This document shows positions 1-7,350 of a DNA stretch of 64,000 nt, piece by piece. This DNA comes from Rhodoferax sp. (GTDB lineage Bacteria > Pseudomonadota > Gammaproteobacteria > Burkholderiales > Burkholderiaceae_C): positions 62,001 through 126,000 of the forward strand of contig NZ_JAUYQD010000108.1 of assembly GCF_030697375.1 (NCBI RefSeq), written 5' to 3'. How positions within the stretch are numbered: the stretch's first letter is position 1; the number at the start of each line of letters is the position of its first letter. The notes below the pieces were generated by a model. That model saw nothing but the letters and a program-made list of their open reading frames with translations. It searched no databases and was not told the DNA's origin. A program made the translations under genes and the position numbers.

Positions 1-530
1 TCCTCCAGGGCGCGGATGCCCCAGCTGGCGTCGTGTGCGCGCAGGCTGTGGTCAAACTCCACATTGCTGGGGGCTGCCACCACGCCGTTTTCAAAATACG
101 GGCCGTAGGTGACGAGTTTGCCGCCCGGCGCCAGGTGCCGCGCGGCGCCGCGCATCAGGGCGGGGCAGGCCTCCCAGGGGGCGATGTGCAGCATGTTGGC
201 GCAAAAAATCAGGTCGAACGCGGGCGGTGCATGGGTCAACGGGTCCGCTGGAAACCAGGGCTCGGTGCGCACATCCAGCTGCACGGCGTCCAGCACATTG
301 GCCAGCTCGGCCTGCGCCACGCGCACCTCGATGTTGTAGAGCGCACCACGGTGCACCTCCGTGGGCTGCCAGGTCCAGCCGGGCAGCTGCGTGGCAAACC
401 ACGCCACATGCTGGCCGGTGCCGGAGGCAATCTCCAGGGCGGTGCCTTGGGTGGGTAAAAATTGCAGCAACACGTCCAGAATGGGCTGCTTGTTGCGCTC
501 GGCAGAGGGGCTGAAGTCGGGTTGGGCCAT
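1..530 (-). CDS. DUF938-type SAM-dependent methyltransferase (3' end beyond window)
   Basis: The minus-strand frame begins at the ATG at 530 (MAQPDFSPSAERNKQPILDV) and stays open to the window edge, so the C-terminus is missing. Visible features are a glycine-rich SAM-binding loop (LEIASGTGQHVAWF, about residues 37-50) and the family block FCANMLHIAPWEAC around residue 110. This matches small cytosolic class I methyltransferases of the DUF938 family, whose substrate is unknown. The gene is divergent from the VOC gene across about 220 bases that hold a dispersed repeat. Family assignment is fairly sure; function is not. Confidence 0.8.
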   Translation of the reverse strand, partial: MAQPDFSPSAERNKQPILDVLLQFLPTQGTALEIASGTGQHVAWFATQLPGWTWQPTEVHRGALYNIEVRVAQAELANVLDAVQLDVRTEPWFPADPLTHAPPAFDLIFCANMLHIAPWEACPALMRGAARHLAPGGKLVTYGPYFENGVVAAPSNVEFDHSLRAHDASWGIRALE

Positions 531-560
531 GGGGCGATGATACCTGTGCCGGTTTAAGCA

Positions 561-622
561 CGAAATAGGGCCTTTCGGCATATGGGGTATGCGCAAGCAG
601 CTATCAAAAGTGTAGCAAAAGT
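561..622 (+). repeat. REP-like dispersed repeat, copy 1
   Basis: This copy has the family core TATGCGCAAGCAGCTATC followed by an A-rich turn and GTAGCAAAAGTC. The family consensus is a GGCCTCTAGCCCCCGT-type block, then GAATATGCGCAAGCAGCTAC, then a short A/T-rich loop and GTAGCAA. The CAGCTAC and GTAGC ends can pair. Nine further copies are listed, all but one in intergenic or gene-end positions. The rest of the 531-751 gap shows only the palindrome noted next. Confidence 0.7.
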
Positions 623-723
623 CCGATTGGAGGCGTCACCTGCGGGTGGGTTTTGCAGCGGCAACACCATCCCCCTGTCGGATTTATGCAAGACACAGGC
701 GGCTCCCGCCGCTATCTTCGGGG

Positions 724-746
724 GATCAATTGATCAACCCAAGGAG
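724..746 (+). promoter_or_regulatory. Palindrome and ribosome binding site ahead of the VOC gene
   Basis: GATCAATTGATC (724-735) is a perfect 12-base palindrome and is followed by AAGGAG (741-746), well placed for the ATG at 752. The ribosome binding site fixes the VOC start. An operator role for the palindrome is only a guess. Confidence 0.4.
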
Positions 747-751
747 CCTTT

Positions 752-1135
752 ATGCAATTCGGATACACCATTCTTTATGTACAAGATGTCAAAAGCAGCC
801 TCGATTTTTATGAAAAAGCCTTTGGTTTCAAAACCAAGTTTTTGCACGAGGGCGGCGACTTTGGCGAGCTGGACACGGGTGCCACTTCACTGGCATTTTG
901 TTCACACACCCTGCTGACGCAGCTGGGCAAAAACCCCGCTGCCCCCAGCGCCAAGTCGCCCTGTTTTGAGGTCGCCTTCACCACGCCGGATGTGCCTGCC
1001 GCCGTGGCGCGGGCGGTGGCCGCTGGCGCACCGTTGGTTCAAGCGCCCGAAGACATGCCCTGGGGCCAAACCGTGGCCTATGTGGCGGATCTGAACGGGT
1101 TTCTGGTGGAAATCTGCACGCCCATGGGCGGCTGA
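752..1135 (+). CDS. VOC/glyoxalase-bleomycin resistance superfamily protein
   Basis: A 127-residue protein starting MQFGYTILYVQDVKSSLDFY, the usual opening of a single VOC-fold protein: first beta strand, then the helix preceding the F-G-F motif. The C-terminal half carries MPWGQTVAYVADLNGFLVEI, typical of the second beta-alpha-beta-beta-beta unit, with a Glu that is commonly a metal ligand. The family includes glyoxalases, dioxygenases and drug-binding proteins, and neither the residues nor the neighbours choose between them. The start is supported by AAGGAG six bases upstream. It is cytosolic and apparently monocistronic. Confidence 0.85.
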   Translation: MQFGYTILYVQDVKSSLDFYEKAFGFKTKFLHEGGDFGELDTGATSLAFCSHTLLTQLGKNPAAPSAKSPCFEVAFTTPDVPAAVARAVAAGAPLVQAPEDMPWGQTVAYVADLNGFLVEICTPMGG

Positions 1136-1162
1136 CCGGGGCGAGGGCACCAGAGGCCGAGG

Positions 1163-1741
1163 TTATTTGCCTTCGCGCGCCAGCTGTTGCAACTGCGCGG
1201 GTGTACCCGACCACACTTCAAAGAAACCATCCGCTTTTTTGGTTTGCAGCCAGGTCTCCCAGCGGGTGTCGGCCAAGGGTGATGCGGTGACCGCCAAAGC
1301 GTCCTGCTCCACGCCCACGCCCAGGCTGCCGCCGCTCTTGTAGTTGGGGTTGGCCTTGGCTTGGCGCACGGTGGCTTGTATGCGCTGCAGCTCTGCTTGG
1401 GTGGCGGCAGGCAGGCTGTAGATCAACCAGCGCCGCCCCAAGGGCGGTGCCGCCAGACCCAGGGTGGCGGCGGACGCCACGGACAACTGCAGGGGCAGCT
1501 TTTTGTTCACCGCCTCAAACGCAGCCGGGTCGCGCGGCGTGAGCTCAATCGCGAGCATAGGCACCGCGCCCGGCGGGGGCACCAGCCGCGCATCCACCTG
1601 CAGCGCCACCATGAATTCGGCGGGACTGGCGTCCAGCAGTTGCCCTGGCATTTGCATCAGGCGGGGCAGCGAACGCAAGGGCACGCCTGAACAGGCGGCC
1701 AGCGCGGCGCAAACAAAAAGGATGGAGAGCAGGCGTTTCAT
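1163..1741 (-). CDS. Predicted lipoprotein of unknown function
   Basis: The 192-residue form starting MKRLLSILFVCAALAACSG is preferred over a longer in-frame extension because it begins with a signal peptide ending in a lipobox (LAAC), so Cys16 would be lipidated. No lipoprotein-avoidance Asp follows the Cys (it is Ser), which fits outer-membrane sorting. The mature part is rich in alanine, proline and leucine and I recognise no domain. It is divergent from the DUF2975 gene, and the two share an AT-rich control region. Confidence 0.7.
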   Translation of the reverse strand: MKRLLSILFVCAALAACSGVPLRSLPRLMQMPGQLLDASPAEFMVALQVDARLVPPPGAVPMLAIELTPRDPAAFEAVNKKLPLQLSVASAATLGLAAPPLGRRWLIYSLPAATQAELQRIQATVRQAKANPNYKSGGSLGVGVEQDALAVTASPLADTRWETWLQTKKADGFFEVWSGTPAQLQQLAREGK

Positions 1742-1785
1742 GGTGGGTTGACAGTGCTTGTGGTGTGGTAAATTATTATCATAAA

Positions 1786-1810
1786 ACAATAAAATATTGT
1801 CAATTAACAA
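1786..1810. promoter_or_regulatory. AT-rich divergent promoter with overlapping palindromes
   Basis: The 92-base gap between the lipoprotein and DUF2975 genes is unusually AT-rich. It contains ACAATA-AAA-TATTGT (1786-1800) overlapping TTGTCAATTAACAA (1797-1810), a 14-base near-palindrome with one mismatched pair. This is a plausible operator for the XRE protein encoded at 2410-2634, since DUF2975/XRE pairs are often self-regulated. The binding itself is inferred. Confidence 0.4.
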
Positions 1811-1833
1811 TTATTTATCGGAGAAATGCACCC

Positions 1834-2397
1834 ATGCCCGCAAACCCCATGCCCAACGCCGCCGACCACCTGCAACGCATACGCCGCATCAGCCGCCAGA
1901 TGGTGTGGGCCTGCCTGGGGCTGATGGGGGTGCTGCCGGTGGCCCTGGTCTTTTTCTGGGCCACCACCAGCGCGCCCGAGTTGGCGCAGCAAGGCAATCT
2001 GCACAGCGACGCCATCCAGACGCCCTTGCAGGTGTGGCAACGCTGGGTGGGTGGGGCTGTGACGGGTGTGCCGCTGGCCATGTTGTTGATGGGCGTGTGG
2101 CAGGCCAAGCGCTGTTTTGCGCAGTTTGCACAGGGGCAGGTGTTCACCGCCCAGGCCACCGGCCACCTGCGCCGCTTTGCGGGCTGGGTGGCGGCGGCAG
2201 CGTTGGCGGCCATCGTGGCGGGGGCGGTGACCTCGGTGGTGCTGACCTTGCACAACCCGCCCGGTGCACGCCAACTGTCGGTAGATATCAGCTCCAACCA
2301 TGTGTTCACGCTGTTCTTTGCGGCGCTGGTGTGGTTGATGGCCGACGTCATCGGGCAGGGCCAGGCGCTGGCCGAAGAAAACGAACGTTTCATCTAG
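1834..2397 (+). CDS. DUF2975-type membrane protein
   Basis: A 187-residue protein starting MPANPMPNAADHLQRI, with GGAGAA just upstream; a 23-residue upstream in-frame extension is rejected because it lies in the promoter. Four membrane segments are visible (about residues 23-45, 75-95, 115-140 and 160-178). The arrangement of a four-helix DUF2975 protein followed immediately by a short XRE regulator is a recurring pair in proteobacteria and firmicutes. The role of the pair is not established. The regulator starts 12 bases after this stop codon, so co-transcription is likely. Confidence 0.7.
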   Translation: MPANPMPNAADHLQRIRRISRQMVWACLGLMGVLPVALVFFWATTSAPELAQQGNLHSDAIQTPLQVWQRWVGGAVTGVPLAMLLMGVWQAKRCFAQFAQGQVFTAQATGHLRRFAGWVAAAALAAIVAGAVTSVVLTLHNPPGARQLSVDISSNHVFTLFFAALVWLMADVIGQGQALAEENERFI

Positions 2398-2409
2398 GGC
2401 GCAGCCAGC

Positions 2410-2634
2410 ATGCCCATTGTTGTACAGCTCGACATCATGCTGGCACGGCGCAAGGTCAAGTCCAAAGACCTGGCCGAGCATGTTGGCATCACCGAGGCGA
2501 ATATGTCCTTGCTCAAGCAGGGCAAGGTCAAAGGCGTGCGCTTTGACACGTTGGAAAAAATCTGCGCTTACCTGCAGTGCCAGCCGGGGGACTTGCTGGT
2601 GTTTGAGCCGGGCGCGGCGTCAGACCCTTCCTAG
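2410..2634 (+). CDS. Short XRE/YozG-like helix-turn-helix regulator
   Basis: A 74-residue protein that is almost entirely one Cro/CI-type DNA-binding domain: KSKDLAEHVGITEANMSLLK forms the helix-turn-helix (about residues 18-37) and GVRFDTLEKICAYLQCQPGD closes the fold. The length and the C-terminal CQPGDLL block are characteristic of the YozG-like group found beside DUF2975 proteins. It probably controls its own two-gene operon. A GC-rich repeat begins at its stop codon. Confidence 0.85.
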   Translation: MPIVVQLDIMLARRKVKSKDLAEHVGITEANMSLLKQGKVKGVRFDTLEKICAYLQCQPGDLLVFEPGAASDPS

Positions 2635-2635
2635 T

Positions 2636-2715
2636 CGCCGCCGGGCCGCCCCAAGGCGACGACGGCCCCCTCGGGGGGGGCAGCGCAGCACGCGCAGCGG
2701 CAAGCGTGGGGGCAG
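2636..2715. repeat. GC-rich dispersed repeat, copy 1
   Basis: About 80 bases with GCCGGGCCGCCCCAAGGCG, a run of C then G flanking a short turn (CCCCCTCGGGGG), and CAAGCGTGGGGGC at the end. The central part can form a hairpin. A second copy at 55661-55735 is about 85% identical and lies inside the macB coding sequence. Confidence 0.75.
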
Positions 2716-2785
2716 CTAAACGGGGTGCCTTACCACACTTCGCGCGGCCCCAAGTAGCACCCTGCAGTGCTGCCTAAAAACCAGG

Positions 2786-2880
2786 CACGGTCTGCCAAGC
2801 CACGGCTGGCGCGGCTTGGGCGGCTTGTGAACACGCTTATCCACAAGGCTGCCCACAGTGCGCAGGGGTAAGTATTTTTT
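2786..2880 (+). repeat. DnaA-box-containing dispersed repeat, copy a
   Basis: This is one of four related copies of about 85-95 bases (others at 4232, 4434 and 6125), all in the same orientation. The shared order is CACGGCTGGCG, a GGCTTGTGAACA-like block, TTATCCACA (here 2837-2845), a CCCACAG block and GGGGTAAGT followed by a T run. TTATCCACA is the perfect consensus DnaA box. This copy ends just past the 3' end of the antiporter gene. Confidence 0.75.
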
Positions 2881-2888
2881 TGTTTTTG

Positions 2889-4151
2889 TCAGCGCCGGGG
2901 CTTGCTGCGCCGCCAGAACACCGCCATCAGCGGCTTCACGCTGGCGCCGTGCAGCAGGATGGACAGCGTTACCACAATCAAGGTGAGCTGTGTCAATTGC
3001 AGTGCCAGGGGTTCGGTCAGGCCGTGCTGGATGGCAAACATCAGGTAATACAGCGAACCCACCCCGCGCACGCCAAACCAGGCCGCCAAACCACGAATCC
3101 GCCACACCGTGTCCGTGCCCACCAAGCCGACGATCACACTGACTGGGCGCGCGACCAAAAACAGGAACAAGGCCAGCCCCACGGCGGCCCAGGTCCATGA
3201 ATTGACAAACAGCGTGCCGCCGACCAGGATGACCAGCACCATCTCCGAGAGCCGCTCCAGATGCTCCTTGAAGACCAGTGCGCCCTCGCTGACCTTGGGG
3301 GGCGGATCGTCATCGCCATGGGCCTTTGTTTTTTTGGCCAGCTTTTGTTCGGTCTGGCGTAGCGCCACCGCAGCAAAGAAGACGGCCAAAAAGCCCCAGG
3401 CATCCACCAGCACACACAGGCCATAGACCACACCGATCAGGCCCAGGCCGAGGAAGTCGTCCAGCAGCTCATGCTGGTGCGGCTCGCGCCGCAGCTTCCA
3501 GCCCAGCCTGGCCAGTGCAATGCCCGCCGCCGCGCCGATGATCACGGCGCTCACGGTCGCCCACACCACCTCCACCGCCACCCAGCGCAGGCCCCAATCG
3601 CCCAGGCCATGCAGGCCCAGCAGCCCCAGGCCCAGCATGACAAAGGGAAAGGCGCTGCCGTCGTTCATGCCGGCTTCGCAGGTCAGCGTAAAACGCAGCT
3701 GGTCGCGGTCGCCGGGGTGGCGAATTTGCACGTCCGTGGCCAGCACCGGGTCGGTGGGGGCGACGATGGCGCCCAGCAGCACACAGGCGCCCAGCGGCAG
3801 GCCCAGCAGGTAAAAAGCGAAGGCGGCGACCAGCGCCACGCTCAGGGCGATGGACACGGTGGCCAGCATCAGGGGGGCGCGCCACAGCGCAAAACTGAAG
3901 GGCGCCGGCATTTTGACGCCCGCCGAAAACAGCGAGATCAGCACCGCCACCTCGGTCAGCGCCTGCAGCAGCGCCGACTCCTTGAGCGGATTGAAGTGGA
4001 ACAGGTTGAGCGCACTGGGCCCCACCAGCAAGCCCACCGCGAGGTAAATGATGGCGGGCGTGACCGGCAAACGCTTGAGCAGCGTGGCCGACAGGCCCCG
4101 CAGCAAGAGCAGGGCGCCGATCAAAAGGAACCATTGGGGGCTAGTCATCAC
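2889..4151 (-). CDS. Cation/proton antiporter, CPA1-type
   Basis: A 420-residue integral membrane protein with about 11-12 hydrophobic segments. GAIVAPTDPVLATDVQ (about residues 127-142) is the CPA1 signature in which the paired polar/acidic residues bind the exchanged ion, and TCEAGMNDGSAFPFV (about 156-170) is the matching second half. The family exchanges Na+ or K+ for H+ across the inner membrane. The usual cytosolic C-terminal regulatory domain is absent; the protein ends soon after the last helix in a basic tail. It is monocistronic, flanked by DnaA-box repeats on both sides. The ion cannot be told from sequence. Confidence 0.85.
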   Translation of the reverse strand: MMTSPQWFLLIGALLLLRGLSATLLKRLPVTPAIIYLAVGLLVGPSALNLFHFNPLKESALLQALTEVAVLISLFSAGVKMPAPFSFALWRAPLMLATVSIALSVALVAAFAFYLLGLPLGACVLLGAIVAPTDPVLATDVQIRHPGDRDQLRFTLTCEAGMNDGSAFPFVMLGLGLLGLHGLGDWGLRWVAVEVVWATVSAVIIGAAAGIALARLGWKLRREPHQHELLDDFLGLGLIGVVYGLCVLVDAWGFLAVFFAAVALRQTEQKLAKKTKAHGDDDPPPKVSEGALVFKEHLERLSEMVLVILVGGTLFVNSWTWAAVGLALFLFLVARPVSVIVGLVGTDTVWRIRGLAAWFGVRGVGSLYYLMFAIQHGLTEPLALQLTQLTLIVVTLSILLHGASVKPLMAVFWRRSKPRR

Positions 4152-4231
4152 AGGGGCCTGAGTGCATGTAATTCAGTGTAGGTAGTGCCACGGCGGATTT
4201 CCATGCCGTCCAAGCGCTGGTCATTTCGGTG

Positions 4232-4314
4232 GCACCGGCTGCAAACCCAGTGCTGGCGCGGGTTTGGCGGCTTGTGAACAAGGTTATCCACAAAGGTGTG
4301 CACAGTTTACGGGG
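4232..4314 (+). repeat. DnaA-box-containing dispersed repeat, copy b
   Basis: Perfect TTATCCACA at 4284-4292. It lies within the 431-base gene-free stretch 4152-4582 together with copy c. The rest of that stretch (4315-4433) shows only AT-rich sequence and a weakly REP-like block near 4400. This copy lacks the T run seen at the end of the others. Confidence 0.7.
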
Positions 4315-4433
4315 GCAACTTGGATGCCCTGAGAGGCGATTTTGGGCGGTAATAAATGGTTCATTGTCCTAGCACAGTTTTTGCCCTTCATTGGAAGGCT
4401 GCGCTAAAGCGGCTGCTATTGCCTGTATTTTGA

Positions 4434-4529
4434 GCACGGTCTGCAAAGCCACGGCTGGCGTGGGTTTTGGCACTTGTCCTGGTACTTATCCACAAAGTGG
4501 TTCACAGCAGATTGGGGTAAGTATTTTTT
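4434..4529 (+). repeat. DnaA-box-containing dispersed repeat, copy c
   Basis: Perfect TTATCCACA at 4486-4494, ending in GGGGTAAGTATTTTTT about 50 bases from the 3' end of the small acidic gene at 4583. It shares the same opening (GAGCACGGTCTGCAAAGCC-like) with copy a. Confidence 0.75.
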
Positions 4530-4582
4530 CAAATGCACTGCCAAAGCCCCGCCGCCGCGCCGGGGCTTGGCATCCGCAGGGT

Positions 4583-4831
4583 TTAGTGCTGGACGAACGC
4601 GTAGGCGACGTCTTCGCTCTCGACCATGTCCAAAATGTCGTTCAGCACCTCGTCATCCTCGGTGCTGGTCCAGGTTTCTTCGGGGTTGCTGGCGAACAGC
4701 GGTTCGATGGCGATGTCCAAAAACTGGCCGTTGGGCAGCTTCAGTACTTGACCGCCTTCCGATGTCTCGACCAGTTCCCACTCCTCGGGGACGGACATCT
4801 CTAGCTTGATGGTGATGTTGAGTTTTTTCAT
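4583..4831 (-). CDS. Small acidic hypothetical protein
   Basis: An 82-residue protein starting MKKLNITIKLEMSVPEEWEL. A longer in-frame reading to 5167 is rejected because it runs through the neighbouring gene in another frame. The protein is strongly acidic with no signal peptide or membrane segment; the middle (GGQVLKLPNGQFLDIAIEPL) looks like a beta-rich fold. No family is recognised. It follows the 4863-5372 gene by 31 bases, so the two are probably co-transcribed. Confidence 0.6.
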   Translation of the reverse strand: MKKLNITIKLEMSVPEEWELVETSEGGQVLKLPNGQFLDIAIEPLFASNPEETWTSTEDDEVLNDILDMVESEDVAYAFVQH

Positions 4832-4862
4832 GGTGTTTACCTTGGTTGCTGAGGCGGCGAGG

Positions 4863-5372
4863 TTAACCGAACTCCGGCTGCAGCACCATGGCCTGCTGGC
4901 CGTAATACACCACCTTGCCCCCGCGCGCCTGGGCAAACGCGGTGGCCTGTGCGTGGGTGGAAAACCAGGCGTTGGGGTAGCCGTATTCCCGTCCGCTGGT
5001 GTAGTGCGCAAAGTCTTGCGGGGGCTGGCTGCGCAGGGTGGGCAGGTAGGCCTCCCAGTTGGCAAAACCGGCCTCCACGGCCAGGGTGCGCAAAAAGTGC
5101 TTGCGCTGCAGCAGGTGGCGCTGGCGGTACAGCGCGCTGAGCGCCAGCTCGGCAAACACGCCCGCATTGTGCGCGCGGCGAATGGCGGGCATGGCCTGCG
5201 TCAGCGTGCCGGTCTTGGCGGCGCGGTGCAGCGTGCGGGCCTGGCGCAAGGCCAGTTCCATTGCACTGAGGGCATGGGTGGGCGTGCCAGCAGGGCTGGC
5301 CGTGGTGGTGGCAACCGTGTTGCCGGATGGGTTGACTGACGAAAGTTGGGATGGAATGCTGGGTGTGCGCAT
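4863..5372 (-). CDS. Hypothetical protein
   Basis: A 169-residue protein from the ATG at 5372 (MRTPSIPSQLSS); an ATG six codons upstream is also possible. The first 40 residues are Ser/Thr/Pro/Ala-rich and probably disordered. The middle is helical (QARTLHRAAKTG, LALSALYRQRHLLQRKHFLR), and the end has aromatic-rich beta sequence (YTSGREYGYPNAWFSTHAQA). No domain or catalytic motif is recognised. It appears to be the first gene of a two-gene operon with the small acidic protein. Confidence 0.55.
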   Translation of the reverse strand: MRTPSIPSQLSSVNPSGNTVATTTASPAGTPTHALSAMELALRQARTLHRAAKTGTLTQAMPAIRRAHNAGVFAELALSALYRQRHLLQRKHFLRTLAVEAGFANWEAYLPTLRSQPPQDFAHYTSGREYGYPNAWFSTHAQATAFAQARGGKVVYYGQQAMVLQPEFG

Positions 5373-5537
5373 ACCGGCTCCTTGAAACAATGGGCCATTC
5401 TCGCAATGGGCCCGGTAGGAGGGGTATGCAAGCGGGAGGCTTGCGAAGCAGGTGCGTCGGCTTTTGCGAGGCGGGCGTCCTGAAAGCCCAGCGCCATTGT
5501 AGCTTTGCCGCGATGGGTCACCCTTTGCGGCACCCTC

Positions 5538-6041
5538 TCATCGCTCGTCTGGCCGGTGGCGGTGTTGCATGCGATCCAGCGCATACCAGGCAAAACCCCC
5601 CAGCACCGCGGTGACCAGACAAACCACATGCAAGGTCTCGATGGAAATGAGGGCGTGCAAAGGGCTGCCCTGGCTCAAGGGGGCAAACGGAAACACATCT
5701 GCGTGCATCACGCTGTCGATGAGGATGTGGCTGTAGGTGCCAATGAAGGCGCTGCCAAACGACACGCCCCAGGGGATGGGCAAATGCCGTGGCTCGCGCA
5801 GCAGGCGCAGGCCCCATTCCCCCAGCGGCTTGCCGCTTGCGCCGCACAGCAGGCCGATCAGGGTGGCCCCCAAGAGCGTGTGGGAGAAACCGTGCAACTC
5901 GCCACGCCCGGTGAGCATCACCACCAGCGGCTGCAAGTCTATCGCGATCTGCGACCAGCCAAACACCATCAGCGAAAACTTCTTCTGCAGGACGGCCTTG
6001 ACCGTGAGGCCGGGGCCCATGTGGAGCGGAGTGAATGGCAT
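5538..6041 (-). CDS. Membrane protein, possibly DUF4184/YdjM-like
   Basis: A 167-residue protein opening MPFTPLHMGPGLTVKAVLQK with three to four membrane segments (about residues 25-45, 58-72, 92-112 and 135-157). His residues sit near membrane boundaries (LHMGP, GFSHTLLG, YSHILIDSVMH), a pattern typical of the membrane-bound metal-dependent hydrolase-like families that begin MPFTP. Activity has not been shown for most members, so this is a family-level call. A 147-base gap separates it from the upstream gene at 5372. Confidence 0.5.
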   Translation of the reverse strand: MPFTPLHMGPGLTVKAVLQKKFSLMVFGWSQIAIDLQPLVVMLTGRGELHGFSHTLLGATLIGLLCGASGKPLGEWGLRLLREPRHLPIPWGVSFGSAFIGTYSHILIDSVMHADVFPFAPLSQGSPLHALISIETLHVVCLVTAVLGGFAWYALDRMQHRHRPDER

Positions 6042-6124
6042 GGTGGTGAAGGGGGGGCCTCAAAGGGGCCTACCACACTTGTCCTCGTTAAAAATGCGGT
6101 GGACGGGCACTGCCTCATTTGAAG

Positions 6125-6220
6125 GCACCGCCTGCAAACCCACGGCTGGCGCGGGTTTGCAGGCTTGTAAACACGCTTATCCACAAGGCTGCCCACAGCG
6201 GGGCGGGGTAAGTTTTTTTT
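6125..6220 (+). repeat. DnaA-box-containing dispersed repeat, copy d
   Basis: Perfect TTATCCACA at 6177-6185, preceded by CACGGCTGGCGCGGGTTTGC and followed by a CCCACAG block and GGGGTAAGTTTTTTT. It ends at the last codon of the glutathione S-transferase gene, the same placement as copy a relative to the antiporter. Confidence 0.75.
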
Positions 6221-6842
6221 ACCGAGCGCCAAATTGGGCGTAGTACTGCGCCACGGCGGGGGTATTGGCGATGCGCTGCAGGTGCGTGTTGAGCGCGGGG
6301 GCGACTTTTTCCACCAGGTCGGTCGGCACATGGTCCAGGCGGCCGGAGTTGAGGCTACGCACGTCCACAAACACCTTCAGGTCGGCCATGGTGAGCCGGT
6401 TGTCGGCAAAGTACTCGCCGCCATGGGCCAGCAGCTGGCTTTGCAGCCAGCGCAGGTAGACGGGCATGGAGCCGTTGACCTGGGCCAGGCGGGCGGCCTT
6501 TTGCTCTTCTCCCGTCATGCGGAAGGTGGGGCCCAGTTTGACGCCGGCCTCTTCCACCACGTACATCACCTCGTCGCACAGCAGGGCCTGGTAGGCGTCC
6601 AGGGGGTACAGGCCCGCCAGCTTGCCCACGTAGCGGTTGATGGCGTCGCACTGGGTGACCTGCACACCGTCCACATGCAGCACCGGCACCTGGCCAAACG
6701 GTGTGGACTTGCGCACCTCGGCAAACTCCGGGTAGGCAAAGCGGTGGTCTTCAAAGGCAATGCCGCCAATGGCCAGGGCCAGGCGTGCGGGCTCGGCACG
6801 GCCTCCGTGAAAGTCGAAATAGCTGAGTTTGAGTTGGCTCAT
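6219..6842 (-). CDS. Glutathione S-transferase, sigma-like
   Basis: A 207-residue protein starting MSQLKLSYFDFHGGRAEPAR; the Tyr8 position and the GGRAEPARL block are those of sigma/alpha-type GSTs, in which this Tyr activates the glutathione thiol. FGQVPVLHVDGVQVTQCDAI (about residues 49-68) is the thioredoxin-fold glutathione site, and the all-helical C-terminal domain follows with the LTMADLKVFVDV N-capping/hydrophobic-staple block. It is divergent from frmR and may share its control region, which would fit a glutathione-dependent detoxification locus. An upstream in-frame extension to 6938 is rejected. Confidence 0.85.
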   Translation of the reverse strand: MSQLKLSYFDFHGGRAEPARLALAIGGIAFEDHRFAYPEFAEVRKSTPFGQVPVLHVDGVQVTQCDAINRYVGKLAGLYPLDAYQALLCDEVMYVVEEAGVKLGPTFRMTGEEQKAARLAQVNGSMPVYLRWLQSQLLAHGGEYFADNRLTMADLKVFVDVRSLNSGRLDHVPTDLVEKVAPALNTHLQRIANTPAVAQYYAQFGAR

Positions 6843-6956
6843 GGTGGATACCTGAAGTGGGCACGCGGCAGACCCCCGCGCGGGACGTGTGGCGGATTCT
6901 ATGCGGGCAGGGGTTTGGGGGCGGGCTGGCCCGGGCAAGCCCCTGTGCCGCGGTGC

Positions 6957-6979
6957 AATATACTGCAGGGTAGTATATT
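6957..6979. promoter_or_regulatory. FrmR operator
   Basis: AATATACT (6957-6964), a 7-base GC-rich centre, then AGTATATT (6972-6979): a perfect 8-base inverted repeat. Operators of FrmR and other CsoR/RcnR-family repressors are typically AT-rich inverted repeats around a G/C tract, so this fits well. It lies 18 bases before the frmR start, where bound repressor would block transcription. Confidence 0.75.
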
Positions 6980-6997
6980 TTGAACAGAATCTTCAGC

Positions 6998-7285
6998 ATG
7001 CCGCACAGCCCCCAAGAGAAGAAAAAGGCAATTTCCCGTCTGCGCCGCATCCGGGGCCAGACCGAGGCGCTGGAACGTGCCATCGACGCCGGGACCGAAT
7101 GCGGCGCGGTGCTGCAGCAGTTGGCGGCGCTGCGCGGGGCGGTCAACGGGCTGGTGTACGAAGTGCTGGAAGGCCATTTGCGGGAAACCTTCGGCCAGAG
7201 CGCCGAGTCCGCCGACCAGTCCGCACACCACTCCGCCGCGAACCTGGACCAGACCATTGCCCTCATTCGCTCCTACCTCAAATAA
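6998..7285 (+). CDS. frmR: Formaldehyde-responsive repressor FrmR
   Basis: A 95-residue member of the CsoR/RcnR/FrmR family. Starting at the ATG at 6998 places Pro2, Cys35 and His60 exactly where E. coli FrmR has them; Pro2 and Cys35 become cross-linked by formaldehyde, which releases DNA. An in-frame ATG six codons earlier would destroy the Pro2 position and is rejected. The basic helix RLRRIRGQ is the DNA-contacting segment. It heads the operon with frmA and frmB and has the operator described just upstream. Confidence 0.93.
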   Translation: MPHSPQEKKKAISRLRRIRGQTEALERAIDAGTECGAVLQQLAALRGAVNGLVYEVLEGHLRETFGQSAESADQSAHHSAANLDQTIALIRSYLK

Positions 7286-7290
7286 CTCCA

Positions 7291-7315
7291 TTTCCATATC
7301 CATGCGATATGGAAA
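7291..7315 (+). other. Stem-loop between frmR and frmA
   Basis: TTTCCATATC, loop CATGC, then GATATGGAAA: a perfect 10-base stem 6 bases after the frmR stop. No T run follows, so it is not a standard terminator. It may protect or process the mRNA between repressor and enzymes, or be a second operator. Confidence 0.5.
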
Positions 7316-7350
7316 CGGAATAAACCCCAACAATCAAAAGGAAACAAACC

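Noticed and set aside
582..917. 111-codon open frame overlapping the VOC gene
   Set aside because: It begins in a dispersed repeat and overlaps the VOC gene in another frame.
2837..6185. Replication origin suggested by four perfect DnaA boxes
   Set aside because: No dnaA, dnaN, gyrB or AT-rich unwinding region is nearby and the boxes sit in dispersed repeats 0.2-1.7 kb apart.
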